Source: Pedobacter duraquae (lineage in GTDB: Bacteria > Bacteroidota > Bacteroidia > Sphingobacteriales > Sphingobacteriaceae). From it: 64,000 nucleotides of DNA. Where the stretch lies: contig NZ_SNWM01000001.1 in NCBI RefSeq assembly GCF_004362245.1, forward strand, positions 248,001 through 312,000. The letters are read 5' to 3'. Of this stretch, positions 46,801 to 55,918 are shown piece after piece; positions within the stretch are counted from its first letter, which is position 1, and each line of letters opens with the position of its first letter. A program made the position numbers and the translations under genes. The notes under the pieces were generated by a model that was not told the DNA's origin, did not search any database, and saw nothing but the letters and a program-made list of their open reading frames with translations.

Positions 46801-49275
46801 TTATTTCTGCGCTGCCCAAAATATTGAATTGCGAAACAGGCGAACATAATTGGCATTATCAAAAAGACCTGGGTCATGCCCCATAAAGATGTAGACGTTT
46901 TTCGCTTTTTTTCCTGGATTTGACCAGATGACAGGATGATCACCCATTTTTATTTTAGAATCCGGATGATAGGTAGATTCCAAAACACTTGCCAGCACCT
47001 TTACATGGAGTCTTGGACTTTTATTGTAGGTATACCACTCCTCTTTGGCGACTAAAAATTCTGGTTTAACGCCCAGCAAGACCGGATGGTTACCGTTTTC
47101 AAGCTTCACTGTTGCCGATGCAAAGTCAGGTATATAATTAAGGAAACGAATATCACCCATAAAATCGGAAAACCAGGTCCACATGGGGAAACCGTCAAAT
47201 TCGCCCAGTAAAGTAGCATGGTGGAAGCCGATCCAGCCACCTGTTCCGCGATCAATATATTGCTCGAAAGCTTTGCTTGCGGCAGGCTTCCAGGCATATG
47301 GGGCATAATCCAATTGAATAATTAGCTGGTAGTTTTTAAGGGTATTCGAATCTATGCCATCTGTATTAGTTACATAGTCTATTACAAAATTGCTGTCTGT
47401 AGCCAATGAATTTAGCCACACTTTGGCGCGTTTACTATATTCGATGTGGTGGCCACCATTTTCTGCCAATGCCAGCGCTTTAAATCTCGGTTTGCTAAGT
47501 AAAACCAAACCCTCTGGTTTTTCTTCAGCCATGGCTGTAAGGGCTTGCAAAAACCAGGCAGCATGTGGCAACCATTGCTCAGTCCATCGCCACTCATTTC
47601 CTTTATCTTCGATTTTAAAATCGATTCCCGATCCGTCACCTCTACCCTCTTTTCCTGTAATTCCGTTAGAGATCCCGCCACGCTGAGAACCGTGGCCGAA
47701 TAACGCCGCCATATAAGGAACCTGTTTACCACCCATGCCGTACATAAAACACATGTTGTAGGGATTTGTACCGAGAATCCACGACAACTGCGTGTTAGCA
47801 TAGTCGTTTAAAGCTTTAGCGCGACCAGGGCTTGCTGAAGAGCTATGCAACTTGCTACTGAGCAGTGCTGCCGTAGCCAGGGAGCCGAGTCTGGCATTTT
47901 CCCCTTGCCACCACCAGCCCGATTCGTTTTCGTGAGGAATAAAAAACCCTTCCTTAATGGTATTCTTATAGTTAAAAGTTTGCCTTGCGTAACCAAAAGG
48001 ATTTGTGGTATGGTTAGTTACACGCAAGTTATAGTTTGCCGACTGATCAATTACTTTAATCACCCTGGCACGAAATTCCTGATCTGTTTCGACTTTAAGA
48101 TATCGTATCAGTGACACCACCGGGAGTCCGGCATCGGAAGCATGCCAGAAAGGTCTTCCCTGATCATTCGCCATAAAATACCCTGCAGGCGTTATGCGTA
48201 AACAAAGATTATTGCTTCGTTTTCTAGCTTCAGTACGATATAGTTCCTTACCGGTAGCTTTCCATAATTCTGTTGCCGCAAGAAGTGCACAGTAGTCGTC
48301 AATAATATTTTCCTTATGATCATCGTCGTACCTCAAATTATTGATTAATAAATGTGCAAAAGCGCGCTCTGCTGCAGCCAGGTAAGTACCAGAAGTATAT
48401 GCACCATGTTTGTTCCATTTTGATATCCTTGCCAGGGCTGCTATGGCCACTCCCGCTCCTTCCCGAAACGCAGATTGGTAATCTGATGTGGTTACGCTAT
48501 TTGCTTCGAGTCCTACAATTCTGCGGGCACTTGCATCGGGTTTAAAATAACTGAACACCGTCATATAGAAATAGTCGGCTTTAGACAAAGAACGGATGAG
48601 ATAATCTGCGCCCCAGAGGGCTTCATCCTGCAAGGAGTCTTTCAGATGGAGCTCATCTAACAACTTAGGCATAGCCTCATCAGCCTGGATAAGGCTCCAG
48701 GTAACTAAGGGAATCTGCTGTGGCGACATCAGGTTTGTGTAAGCCAGGTGGGAAAAGTATTTGCTGATATCTCCGGACGCATCCGCCCAGCCACCCCTGA
48801 TATCCACGCGCTGATCGCTCCCGTATAACAACATATTTTGATCGGCCGAGAGCTCCTGAGGTGTGTTTGCACGCTGTTTCCTAAAATAGTTAAGCAGCGC
48901 CGGCAAAGTAGTTTTGATCAGTGCGTTGGGGCCGATGTTGAAGTTTGCGGAGCGATAGACCTTACTCCCCACTTTTATTTGAAGGTGATAAGTTCCTGAA
49001 GTTTGAAAGGCGCTGAAATCAGCTTTACAAAACCAGGATTTTGCATCCCAGTCTTTTACCTGTGTGGCTTTAGATAACTTGCCGCTATAAACGGATTGCT
49101 GCCTGGCATTGAGCAAGCTAAAACTTGCCGTCTGATTGGGTAGATCAAGCTTTACGACTGCCAGTTTAATATTATTACTATCGTAAGCGACTTGATTGAC
49201 AAAAATTGCTGGCGCTGCTCCTGCCTTAAAAGCAATTGAAAAGATCAGCATGCAAATCCAGCTTATTTTCATCAT
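46801..49275 (-). CDS. GH9 glycosidase fused to a ThuA-like domain
   Basis: An 824-residue exported protein (signal about 1-21). Residues 22-115 are the cellulase N-terminal Ig-like domain (IFVNQVAYDSNN). The GH9 (alpha/alpha)6 barrel spans about 120-585, with the acid pair Asp165/Asp169 in GGWADASGD and the general acid Glu561 or Glu566 in GNEWRWTEQW. Residues about 596-822 are a ThuA-type domain (FKALALAENGGHHIEY, EQYIDRGTGGWIGFHHA). GH9 enzymes usually hydrolyse beta-glucans or cello-oligosaccharides, so the substrate may differ from the alpha-glucan PUL downstream. Its ATG overlaps the stop of the queuosine transporter gene (ATGA), and a second ATG follows directly. Confidence 0.9.
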   Translation of the reverse strand: MMKISWICMLIFSIAFKAGAAPAIFVNQVAYDSNNIKLAVVKLDLPNQTASFSLLNARQQSVYSGKLSKATQVKDWDAKSWFCKADFSAFQTSGTYHLQIKVGSKVYRSANFNIGPNALIKTTLPALLNYFRKQRANTPQELSADQNMLLYGSDQRVDIRGGWADASGDISKYFSHLAYTNLMSPQQIPLVTWSLIQADEAMPKLLDELHLKDSLQDEALWGADYLIRSLSKADYFYMTVFSYFKPDASARRIVGLEANSVTTSDYQSAFREGAGVAIAALARISKWNKHGAYTSGTYLAAAERAFAHLLINNLRYDDDHKENIIDDYCALLAATELWKATGKELYRTEARKRSNNLCLRITPAGYFMANDQGRPFWHASDAGLPVVSLIRYLKVETDQEFRARVIKVIDQSANYNLRVTNHTTNPFGYARQTFNYKNTIKEGFFIPHENESGWWWQGENARLGSLATAALLSSKLHSSSASPGRAKALNDYANTQLSWILGTNPYNMCFMYGMGGKQVPYMAALFGHGSQRGGISNGITGKEGRGDGSGIDFKIEDKGNEWRWTEQWLPHAAWFLQALTAMAEEKPEGLVLLSKPRFKALALAENGGHHIEYSKRAKVWLNSLATDSNFVIDYVTNTDGIDSNTLKNYQLIIQLDYAPYAWKPAASKAFEQYIDRGTGGWIGFHHATLLGEFDGFPMWTWFSDFMGDIRFLNYIPDFASATVKLENGNHPVLLGVKPEFLVAKEEWYTYNKSPRLHVKVLASVLESTYHPDSKIKMGDHPVIWSNPGKKAKNVYIFMGHDPGLFDNANYVRLFRNSIFWAAQK

Positions 49276-50042
49276 CCCCGTGCTGCCATTTTGATTAATC
49301 TTCCCGACAAGTCCTTGCCCAGGTAGCCATCAATTATGGCGTGGACAACATATAAAATTGGTGTCATTAAAATGGCAACAAGAAATTTGTAGGTGTAGTT
49401 AACAAGTCCGATGGCCGCTACCATCTGCCAGCTCCAATGGTACTGTGGGTTAAGATAAAATGCAATAAAGATGACAACAAAGCTGTCTATGAGTTGGGAA
49501 ACCAATGTGGATCCGGTAGCGCGCAGCCAAAGGGCACGTTCGCCGGTAATCTTTTTAATCCGGTGAAATATGAGTACATCGGCAACCTGACCGATGATAA
49601 AGGCAACGATAGATCCAACGATGATCCACATGCCCTGCCCAAAAATTCCTGCAAAGGCGTTATTCATGTTTAGATTTTGTCCATTAATATTTTGGTTCAC
49701 CCAAAAGTCTGATGCATTAAGTTTCATGGCGAGGCCAACAACAATAAAGGCGAAGGCGATTAAAATGGAAGTCAACACAGATAGAAACCGCACCTGTTTT
49801 ACGCCAAAATATTCATTGATGATATCGGTCATGATGAAAATAATGGGCCAGGTAAGTACGCCTGCCGACATATTGAAGCTTAGGTTAGGCACGCCAAGCA
49901 TATTGATATTGAACTTTGGAATGCCGAGGGTGCCTTCGACACTAAATATTTTCACCCCAATAAACTCTGAAAGAATGGCATTGGCGACAAAAAATGTAGC
50001 TAATACAAGTAGTAATTTACTTTCCTTGGTTTTGAATGTCAT
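49272..50042 (-). CDS. Queuosine precursor transporter (YhhQ family)
   Basis: A 256-residue inner-membrane protein of six to seven helices from the VUT_1/YhhQ family, which imports queuosine precursors such as preQ0 or preQ1. Markers: FFVANAILSEFIGVKIF, a conserved IIFIMTDIINEYFG, GQVADVLIFHRIKK and LVSQLIDSFVVIFIAF. I start at the ATG at 50042; a TTG 18 bases upstream is rejected. It overlaps the GH9-ThuA start by four bases, so the two are probably translated together, an odd partnership. queE, a gene for making the same precursor, lies 5 kb away. Confidence 0.9.
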   Translation of the reverse strand: MTFKTKESKLLLVLATFFVANAILSEFIGVKIFSVEGTLGIPKFNINMLGVPNLSFNMSAGVLTWPIIFIMTDIINEYFGVKQVRFLSVLTSILIAFAFIVVGLAMKLNASDFWVNQNINGQNLNMNNAFAGIFGQGMWIIVGSIVAFIIGQVADVLIFHRIKKITGERALWLRATGSTLVSQLIDSFVVIFIAFYLNPQYHWSWQMVAAIGLVNYTYKFLVAILMTPILYVVHAIIDGYLGKDLSGRLIKMAARG

Positions 50043-50146
50043 AGCAGATGAAATTATCAAATTATTTTGATAAGTAGCTGCTATTGGTATAATTTTTCAG
50101 GGGCTTAAAATGGGCATCTATTAAATTATGTCTATTTTCGCTGTAC

Positions 50147-51292
50147 ATGATAGCTATAAACTCAAAATTGCCAGGAGTCGGAACCACTATTTTTTCGGTG
50201 ATGTCAAAATTGGCTGAAGAACACAATGCGATTAACCTTTCTCAGGGATTTCCAGACTACCCATGCGATCCTTTATTAATTGAAAAGGTAAATAAGGCCA
50301 TGTTAAATGGCTACAATCAATATGCCCCGATGCCGGGACTGATGTCTTTGCGTGCGCTTGTTGCTGATAAGACAAACGGGTTATACCATTCAGATTATCA
50401 TCCTGATACTGATGTTACGATTACTGCCGGCGGAACGCAGGCTATATTTACTGCACTTACGGCAACGATTCAACAGGGTGATGAGGTAATTATTTTTGAG
50501 CCGGCATATGATTGTTACGGACCAACTGTTAAGATGCTTGGCGGACAGGTTAAGTCGTATGAGATGGCCCCTCCAGATTATGAGATTGATTGGGATATGG
50601 TTAAGCGCTTGTTTAGTGTAAACACAAAAATGATTATCCTGAATAGTCCGCATAATCCTACTGGACGCACCTTGTCTGCGCATGATATGGAATGCCTGAT
50701 TAAACTGACGAAGGGTACCGATGTGTTGATTTTAAGTGATGAGGTTTACGAGCATTTGATTTATGATGGTGCAGAGCACCAAAGTGTTGCCCGCTACCCG
50801 GAACTTCGGGAGCGTGCTTTTATTGTCGCATCTTTTGGCAAACTGTTACATACTACGGGATGGAAAATGGGTTATTGCCTGGCTCCCGAAAATCTGACCA
50901 AGGAGTTTCGGAAGATCCACCAGTTTAATGTTTTCAGTGTGAATACGCCGATGCAATTTGGAATAGCAGATTATTTGCAGGATGCTGGGAGTTACCTGGG
51001 ACTTCCTGATTTTTTTCAGGAGAAACGAGACTATTTCCGCAAGTTACTGGCACAGACGAAGTTTAATTTATTACCTTGTCATGGATCTTATTTTCAATGC
51101 GTTAGTTACGCGCATCTGAACGAGGATCCCGATGTGGATATGGCAATGCGGTTGATCACCGAATATGGCGTGGCCAGTATCCCTGTTTCTGCCTTTTATA
51201 CACGCAATACCGACCACAAGGTCTTACGATTTTGCTTTGCAAAGAAGCAAGAAACACTTGAAAAAGCCGTTGAGAGATTAATAAAATTATAA
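50147..51292 (+). CDS. Methionine/glutamine aminotransferase (YbdL-like)
   Basis: A 381-residue PLP enzyme of class I aminotransferases, cytosolic. Family markers are INLSQGFPDYPC near 29, YAPMPGLMSLRALVA near 59, NSPHNPTGR near 166, SDEVYEHLIYD and the PLP-binding Lys232 in SFGKLLHTTGWKMGY. It resembles E. coli YbdL and glutamine transaminase K, which use methionine or glutamine with a range of keto acids. The omega-amidase gene lies only 19 bp downstream. Together they would recycle the methionine keto acid with glutamine as donor. It opens the run aminotransferase, amidase, lepA, folD. Confidence 0.93.
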   Translation: MIAINSKLPGVGTTIFSVMSKLAEEHNAINLSQGFPDYPCDPLLIEKVNKAMLNGYNQYAPMPGLMSLRALVADKTNGLYHSDYHPDTDVTITAGGTQAIFTALTATIQQGDEVIIFEPAYDCYGPTVKMLGGQVKSYEMAPPDYEIDWDMVKRLFSVNTKMIILNSPHNPTGRTLSAHDMECLIKLTKGTDVLILSDEVYEHLIYDGAEHQSVARYPELRERAFIVASFGKLLHTTGWKMGYCLAPENLTKEFRKIHQFNVFSVNTPMQFGIADYLQDAGSYLGLPDFFQEKRDYFRKLLAQTKFNLLPCHGSYFQCVSYAHLNEDPDVDMAMRLITEYGVASIPVSAFYTRNTDHKVLRFCFAKKQETLEKAVERLIKL

Positions 51293-51311
51293 TGTTCATC
51301 CCGAATCAATT

Positions 51312-52115
51312 ATGGAAAATCCCAACTATCTCACTATACCGAATTTAAAGGTTACTGTTTTTCAGGCCTATTTATTTTGGGAAAATACAACCAAAAATTT
51401 ACAGAATCTGGCTTTACGCTTGTCGATGGGCGTCAAAGAAAATACAGATCTGATCGTGTTACCAGAGATGTTCAATACTGGCTTTAGCATGAACGCCGAG
51501 AATTTAGCTGAAGCTGAAGACGGACCAACGATGGTCTGGATGGCAGATATGGCACGGAAATATGAAGCTGTGATAACCGGAAGTCTGATTATTAAGGACG
51601 GTGGAAAATATTACAACCGGATGGTATGGATGCTTCCCGACGGCAGCTATGAAAAATATGATAAACACCACCTTTTTGGACTTGGTGAGGAAGACCAGAA
51701 TTATACTGCAGGACAGGAGCAGGTAATTGTTGAACTAAAAGGCTGGAAAATTAGGCTGGCGATCTGCTACGACCTGCGTTTTCCGGTCTGGCTGCGCAAC
51801 AGACACGATGATTATGACATTCTGCTGGTTATTGCGAGCTGGCCTGATAAGCGTGTAATGCACTGGAAACAACTGATTCCGGCGCGTGCTATTGAAAATC
51901 AGTGTTATGTAATTGCGGTAAATCGTGTAGGACATGATGGTAATGAGGTGTATCACAGCGGGCATTCGATGTGCATCGATCCATCGGGAAACACGATCTA
52001 TTATAAACCAGAAGATGAGGATTTATATACTTTTAGTATCAACTACCCTGACCTGGTTAAAATAAGGCGGTCTTTCCCCTTCCTCAAGGACGGTGATGAA
52101 TTTACATTAAATTAA
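51312..52115 (+). CDS. Omega-amidase, nitrilase family (YafV-like)
   Basis: A 267-residue cytosolic amidase of the nitrilase superfamily. The catalytic triad is visible: Glu52 in LPEMFNTGF, Lys118 in YDKHHLF and Cys152 in AICYDLRFP. YafV-type enzymes hydrolyse 2-oxoglutaramate (or 2-oxosuccinamate), the product of glutamine transamination, making that step irreversible. The direct link to the aminotransferase gene supports this reading over a general nitrilase. The gap to lepA is 29 bp but contains a promoter-like element. Confidence 0.92.
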   Translation: MENPNYLTIPNLKVTVFQAYLFWENTTKNLQNLALRLSMGVKENTDLIVLPEMFNTGFSMNAENLAEAEDGPTMVWMADMARKYEAVITGSLIIKDGGKYYNRMVWMLPDGSYEKYDKHHLFGLGEEDQNYTAGQEQVIVELKGWKIRLAICYDLRFPVWLRNRHDDYDILLVIASWPDKRVMHWKQLIPARAIENQCYVIAVNRVGHDGNEVYHSGHSMCIDPSGNTIYYKPEDEDLYTFSINYPDLVKIRRSFPFLKDGDEFTLN

Positions 52116-52129
52116 TCACGGCAAAATCC

Positions 52130-52137
52130 TATCTTTG
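52130..52137 (+). promoter_or_regulatory. -7 element of lepA
   Basis: TATCTTTG, an exact TAnnTTTG match, seven bases before the ATG at 52145. It sits directly after the omega-amidase stop, so lepA may be read from its own promoter as well. Confidence 0.45.
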
Positions 52138-52144
52138 CGCAAAG

Positions 52145-53932
52145 ATGAAGCACATACGTAATTTCTGCATAATAGCACACATTGATCACGGGAAGAGCAC
52201 TTTAGCCGACCGTTTATTAGAATTCACTAAAACCATCACGCAAAGGGAGTCTCAGGCACAGTTGCTTGATAACATGGATCTGGAACGTGAACGCGGTATA
52301 ACTATTAAAAGTCACGCCATCCAGATGAACTACATTCTTGATGGTCAGGAGTATGTGCTCAATCTAATTGATACTCCCGGACACGTGGATTTCTCTTATG
52401 AGGTATCCCGTTCCATTGCCGCTTGTGAAGGCGCCTTGCTTATTGTAGATGCTTCGCAGGGTATCCAGGCGCAAACGATATCCAATTTATATCTGGCATT
52501 GGAGCATGATCTGGAAATTATCCCTATTCTGAATAAAATGGACCTGCCAGGTGCTATGCCTGAAGAAGTGAAAGATCAGATTATTGATCTTATTGGCTGC
52601 AAACGTGAAGAAATCATTCCAGCTTCTGGTAAAACCGGATTGGGTATTGAAGCGATTCTTCAGGCGATCATTGATCGTGTTCCTGCACCTGTGGGTGATC
52701 CTGAAGCGCCACTTCAGGCATTGATTTTCGACTCTGTATTTAATTCATTTAGAGGAATTATCGCCTATTATAAAGTAGTAAACGGAGAAATCAAAAAAGG
52801 TGATAAAGTAAAGTTTATCAATACAGAAAAGGAATACTTAGCTGATGAAGTAGGTGTTCTGAAACTGAATATGTTTCCTAAAACCGTGGTAAAAACCGGT
52901 GATGTGGGTTATATTATCTCCGGTATTAAAGAGGCCAGAGAAGTAAAGGTTGGTGATACGATTACCAATGTTGCGCGTCCATCGATGGATGCTATCCAGG
53001 GCTTTGAGGAAGTAAAGCCAATGGTTTTTGCCGGTATCTACCCCGTAGACACAGATGAATTTGAAGAATTACGTGAGGCGATGCACAAGTTGCAACTGAA
53101 CGATGCTTCTATTGTATTTGAGCCTGAGAGTTCGGCTGCGCTGGGCTTTGGTTTCCGTTGCGGATTCCTGGGTATGCTGCACATGGAGATTATCCAGGAA
53201 CGTCTGGAACGCGAATTCGATATGACAGTAATCACGACTGTACCCAATGTATCTTATGTCGCTATGACTACACGCGGTGAAGAGATTATTGTAAATAATC
53301 CTTCAGATCTTCCGGATCCCAGTAAAATGGAATATGTGGAAGAGCCTTTCATCAAAGCAAATATCATTACCAAGGCAGAATTTGTTGGCCCGGTAATGTC
53401 ACTTTGTATTCAGAAACGTGGTATCATTGTGAATCAGTCTTATTTAACGGCTGACCGTGTAGAACTCGTTTTTGAAATTCCTATGGGTGAAATTGTATTC
53501 GATTTCTATGATAAGCTAAAAACTATTTCTAAAGGATATGCTTCATTTGATTACCATCAAATTGGGTATCGGAAATCAGATCTTGTACGTCTGGACATTT
53601 TGTTAAATGGTGAGCATGTTGACGCACTGTCGTCATTGATTCACCGCGCCAACTCTTATGATTTCGGTAAACGTATTTGTGAAAAATTGAGAGAACTAAT
53701 TCCAAGACAACAGTTTGAGATCGCTATCCAGGCATCTATTGGCGCCAAAGTAATTGCGCGTGAGAACGTACGTGCATTACGTAAAGATGTTACAGCCAAG
53801 TGTTATGGTGGTGATATTTCACGTAAGCGTAAATTACTTGAAAAACAAAAAAAGGGTAAAAAACGGATGCGCCAAGTAGGAAATGTGGAGATTCCACAGA
53901 CTGCATTTATGGCTGTTCTTAAACTTGACTAA
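52145..53932 (+). CDS. lepA: Elongation factor 4 (LepA)
   Basis: A 595-residue ribosomal GTPase, the standard length. G1 is AHIDHGKST (about 11-19), G2 includes the RGITIK segment, G3 is DTPGH, G4 is NKMD near 131. The C-terminal domain that identifies LepA ends [20 protein letters not shown] (last 25 residues). LepA acts on stalled or early-assembled ribosomes and is widespread in bacteria. It is followed by folD 23 bp later. Confidence 0.98.
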   Translation: MKHIRNFCIIAHIDHGKSTLADRLLEFTKTITQRESQAQLLDNMDLERERGITIKSHAIQMNYILDGQEYVLNLIDTPGHVDFSYEVSRSIAACEGALLIVDASQGIQAQTISNLYLALEHDLEIIPILNKMDLPGAMPEEVKDQIIDLIGCKREEIIPASGKTGLGIEAILQAIIDRVPAPVGDPEAPLQALIFDSVFNSFRGIIAYYKVVNGEIKKGDKVKFINTEKEYLADEVGVLKLNMFPKTVVKTGDVGYIISGIKEAREVKVGDTITNVARPSMDAIQGFEEVKPMVFAGIYPVDTDEFEELREAMHKLQLNDASIVFEPESSAALGFGFRCGFLGMLHMEIIQERLEREFDMTVITTVPNVSYVAMTTRGEEIIVNNPSDLPDPSKMEYVEEPFIKANIITKAEFVGPVMSLCIQKRGIIVNQSYLTADRVELVFEIPMGEIVFDFYDKLKTISKGYASFDYHQIGYRKSDLVRLDILLNGEHVDALSSLIHRANSYDFGKRICEKLRELIPRQQFEIAIQASIGAKVIARENVRALRKDVTAKCYGGDISRKRKLLEKQKKGKKRMRQVGNVEIPQTAFMAVLKLD

Positions 53933-53955
53933 TTCCTAGACCATTTTATACGAAT

Positions 53956-54837
53956 ATGCAATTACTAGACGGGAAATTTGCTTCTGAACATATTAAAACA
54001 CAGATTGCTGAAGAAGCTGCTGACTTTTTAGAAAGCAGCGGCAGAAAGCCACACCTGATCGCTATCCTTGTTGGTAACGACGGCGGTAGCGAGACCTATG
54101 TAGCGAGCAAAATGAAGAACTGTGAGAAGGTTGGTTTTAAATCTTCTTTGGTACGGTATGATACTTCTGTAACAGAGGCAGAATTGCTGGAGAAAATCCG
54201 TGAGATCAATGCTGATGCTGAAGTTGACGGATTAATTGTTCAACTCCCGTTGCCTAAACATATTGATCCTGAAAAAGTAACCGAAACTATCGACCACCGC
54301 AAGGATGTTGATGGTTTTCACCCGGTAAATCTGGGGAGGATGATGCGTAACTTACCTTGTTTTATTCCTGCTACACCTTACGGAATCCTGCTGATGCTGG
54401 AGGCTTATCAAATTGATACTGCTGGCAAGCACTGTGTTGTAGTTGGCAGAAGTAATATTGTAGGTAGTCCAATGAGTATCCTGATGGCAAGAAATGCTAA
54501 TCCTGGAAACTGTACGGTAACACTTACGCACAGCAGAACCAAGGATCTTAAGGAAATAGTACTTCAGGCAGATATTATTGTTGCTGCCATTGGCAAAAAG
54601 AATTTTGTTACAGCTGATATGGTTAAACCAGGTGCTATCATCATTGATGTGGGTATCAACAGAGAAACCTCTACGCTTACCAAGTCGGGATATAAATTAT
54701 ATGGTGATGTTGATTTTGAAAATGTAGCTCCTAAAGCATCATGGATTACTCCGGTACCTGGTGGTGTTGGGCTGATGACGATCGTAGGTCTGTTGAAAAA
54801 CACCCTGGCTTCTGCCAAGAAAGAGATCTACCCTTAA
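53956..54837 (+). CDS. folD: Methylenetetrahydrofolate dehydrogenase/cyclohydrolase FolD
   Basis: A 293-residue bifunctional cytosolic enzyme that interconverts 5,10-methylene-, methenyl- and 10-formyl-tetrahydrofolate. The catalytic lysine lies in [14 protein letters not shown], the signature [10 protein letters not shown] and [13 protein letters not shown] follow, then the dinucleotide site [11 protein letters not shown] and PGGVGLMT. The length is normal. It is the last gene of the rightward run from 50147 and ends back to back with the Rieske gene, with no hairpin between them. Confidence 0.97.
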   Translation: MQLLDGKFASEHIKTQIAEEAADFLESSGRKPHLIAILVGNDGGSETYVASKMKNCEKVGFKSSLVRYDTSVTEAELLEKIREINADAEVDGLIVQLPLPKHIDPEKVTETIDHRKDVDGFHPVNLGRMMRNLPCFIPATPYGILLMLEAYQIDTAGKHCVVVGRSNIVGSPMSILMARNANPGNCTVTLTHSRTKDLKEIVLQADIIVAAIGKKNFVTADMVKPGAIIIDVGINRETSTLTKSGYKLYGDVDFENVAPKASWITPVPGGVGLMTIVGLLKNTLASAKKEIYP

Positions 54838-55170
54838 TCAGCTGAACAGACTTTTAAACCAGCTTTCAGCGAGCTCTACATAAATCCCATCTACGCGTTG
54901 TTCTACAGCATAGGTGCGGATAGCGTCTCCCTGACCTGCTGCTCCTCTCCCATTTTGAAGGTTGTAAGTGTATCGGTGGATGGGGCAAACAATTTGCCCA
55001 TGCTTACACCAACCTCCTGAAAGTATGCCTCCAGCATGTGGGCACGTGTTCTGAACGGCGAATAAACGGTTTTCATCCCTTATGAGGCAAAGTTTTTTTC
55101 CTGCTGCTACTACCTGCATTACAAAATCTGTGTCTGGGACTTGCGTTTCCACTTTCTGCCACTTCTTCAT
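54838..55170 (-). CDS. Rieske [2Fe-2S] ferredoxin-like protein
   Basis: A 110-residue protein, taking the ATG at 55170 (an extension to 55263 overlaps the queE start and is rejected). Both iron ligand boxes are present: Cys43-x-His45 in CPHAGG and Cys62-x2-His65 in CPIHRY. Such small Rieske proteins are electron carriers like the NirD or dioxygenase ferredoxin type; the partner is unknown. It has no signal peptide. It is divergent from queE with an 81-bp gap. Confidence 0.9.
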   Translation of the reverse strand: MKKWQKVETQVPDTDFVMQVVAAGKKLCLIRDENRLFAVQNTCPHAGGILSGGWCKHGQIVCPIHRYTYNLQNGRGAAGQGDAIRTYAVEQRVDGIYVELAESWFKSLFS

Positions 55171-55230
55171 AGATTGGTCATTAAACAAACCTAAGGTACA
55201 GAATATCCCATTTAGGGATGATATTTTATT

Positions 55231-55238
55231 TAACTTTG
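55231..55238 (+). promoter_or_regulatory. -7 element of queE
   Basis: TAACTTTG, an exact TAnnTTTG match, 13 bases before the ATG at 55252. Confidence 0.45.
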
Positions 55239-55251
55239 CCCGCTTAATACT

Positions 55252-55875
55252 ATGGCACATCAAATACCAACAGACGGAACGTTACTTCCCTTAATGGAAG
55301 AATTTTATACCATTCAGGGAGAGGGTTACAACACCGGTAAGGCAGCATATTTTATCAGGCTGGGTGGATGTGACGTGGGCTGCCATTGGTGCGATGTTAA
55401 GGAGAGCTGGGATGCCGATTTACATCCATTAACACTTTCTGATGATATTGCCGCCAAGGCCGATACCTTTCCTGGTAAAGCTGTGGTAATCACGGGTGGC
55501 GAGCCTTTGATCTACAATCTGGATTATCTAACTGCGCGGTTGAAAGAGAGAAATATTCTGACATTTATTGAAACGTCTGGTGCATATCCCCTTTCAGGAA
55601 GCTGGGACTGGATCTGTTTGTCGCCAAAGAAATTTAAAGCGCCAAGGCCAGATATCACTCCATTTGCAAATGAATTGAAGGTAATTGTATTCAATAAAAG
55701 TGATTTTGCCTGGGCTGAGCAATATGCCGCTACGGTTTCAGACACCTGCAAATTGTATTTACAACCTGAATGGTCTAAGTCAAAAGAGATTACCCCGCTG
55801 ATCATCGATTACGTAATGGCCAATCCAAAATGGGAGATTTCGCTGCAAACACATAAATATCTTAACATTCCTTAA
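55252..55875 (+). CDS. queE: 7-carboxy-7-deazaguanine synthase QueE
   Basis: A 207-residue radical SAM enzyme that forms CDG from 6-carboxytetrahydropterin in queuosine/preQ0 synthesis. It starts with the substrate-binding EEFYTIQGEGYNTGKAAYFI segment. The cluster ligands are Cys40, Cys44 and Cys47 in GGCDVGCHWCD, the CxxxCxxC pattern. ITGGEPL follows as the SAM-binding GGE motif. The length agrees with compact QueE enzymes. queC, queD and queF are not in the window. The OmpA-type gene follows after 43 bp. Confidence 0.96.
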   Translation: MAHQIPTDGTLLPLMEEFYTIQGEGYNTGKAAYFIRLGGCDVGCHWCDVKESWDADLHPLTLSDDIAAKADTFPGKAVVITGGEPLIYNLDYLTARLKERNILTFIETSGAYPLSGSWDWICLSPKKFKAPRPDITPFANELKVIVFNKSDFAWAEQYAATVSDTCKLYLQPEWSKSKEITPLIIDYVMANPKWEISLQTHKYLNIP

Positions 55876-55918
55876 TATTCCTTGCTTCTCGCTATATTTA
55901 CGTATAACCGAATAGCGA

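Noticed and set aside
55171-55263. Longer Rieske protein start
   Set aside because: It would overlap the queE start and its promoter, and the extra residues do not look like a domain or signal peptide.
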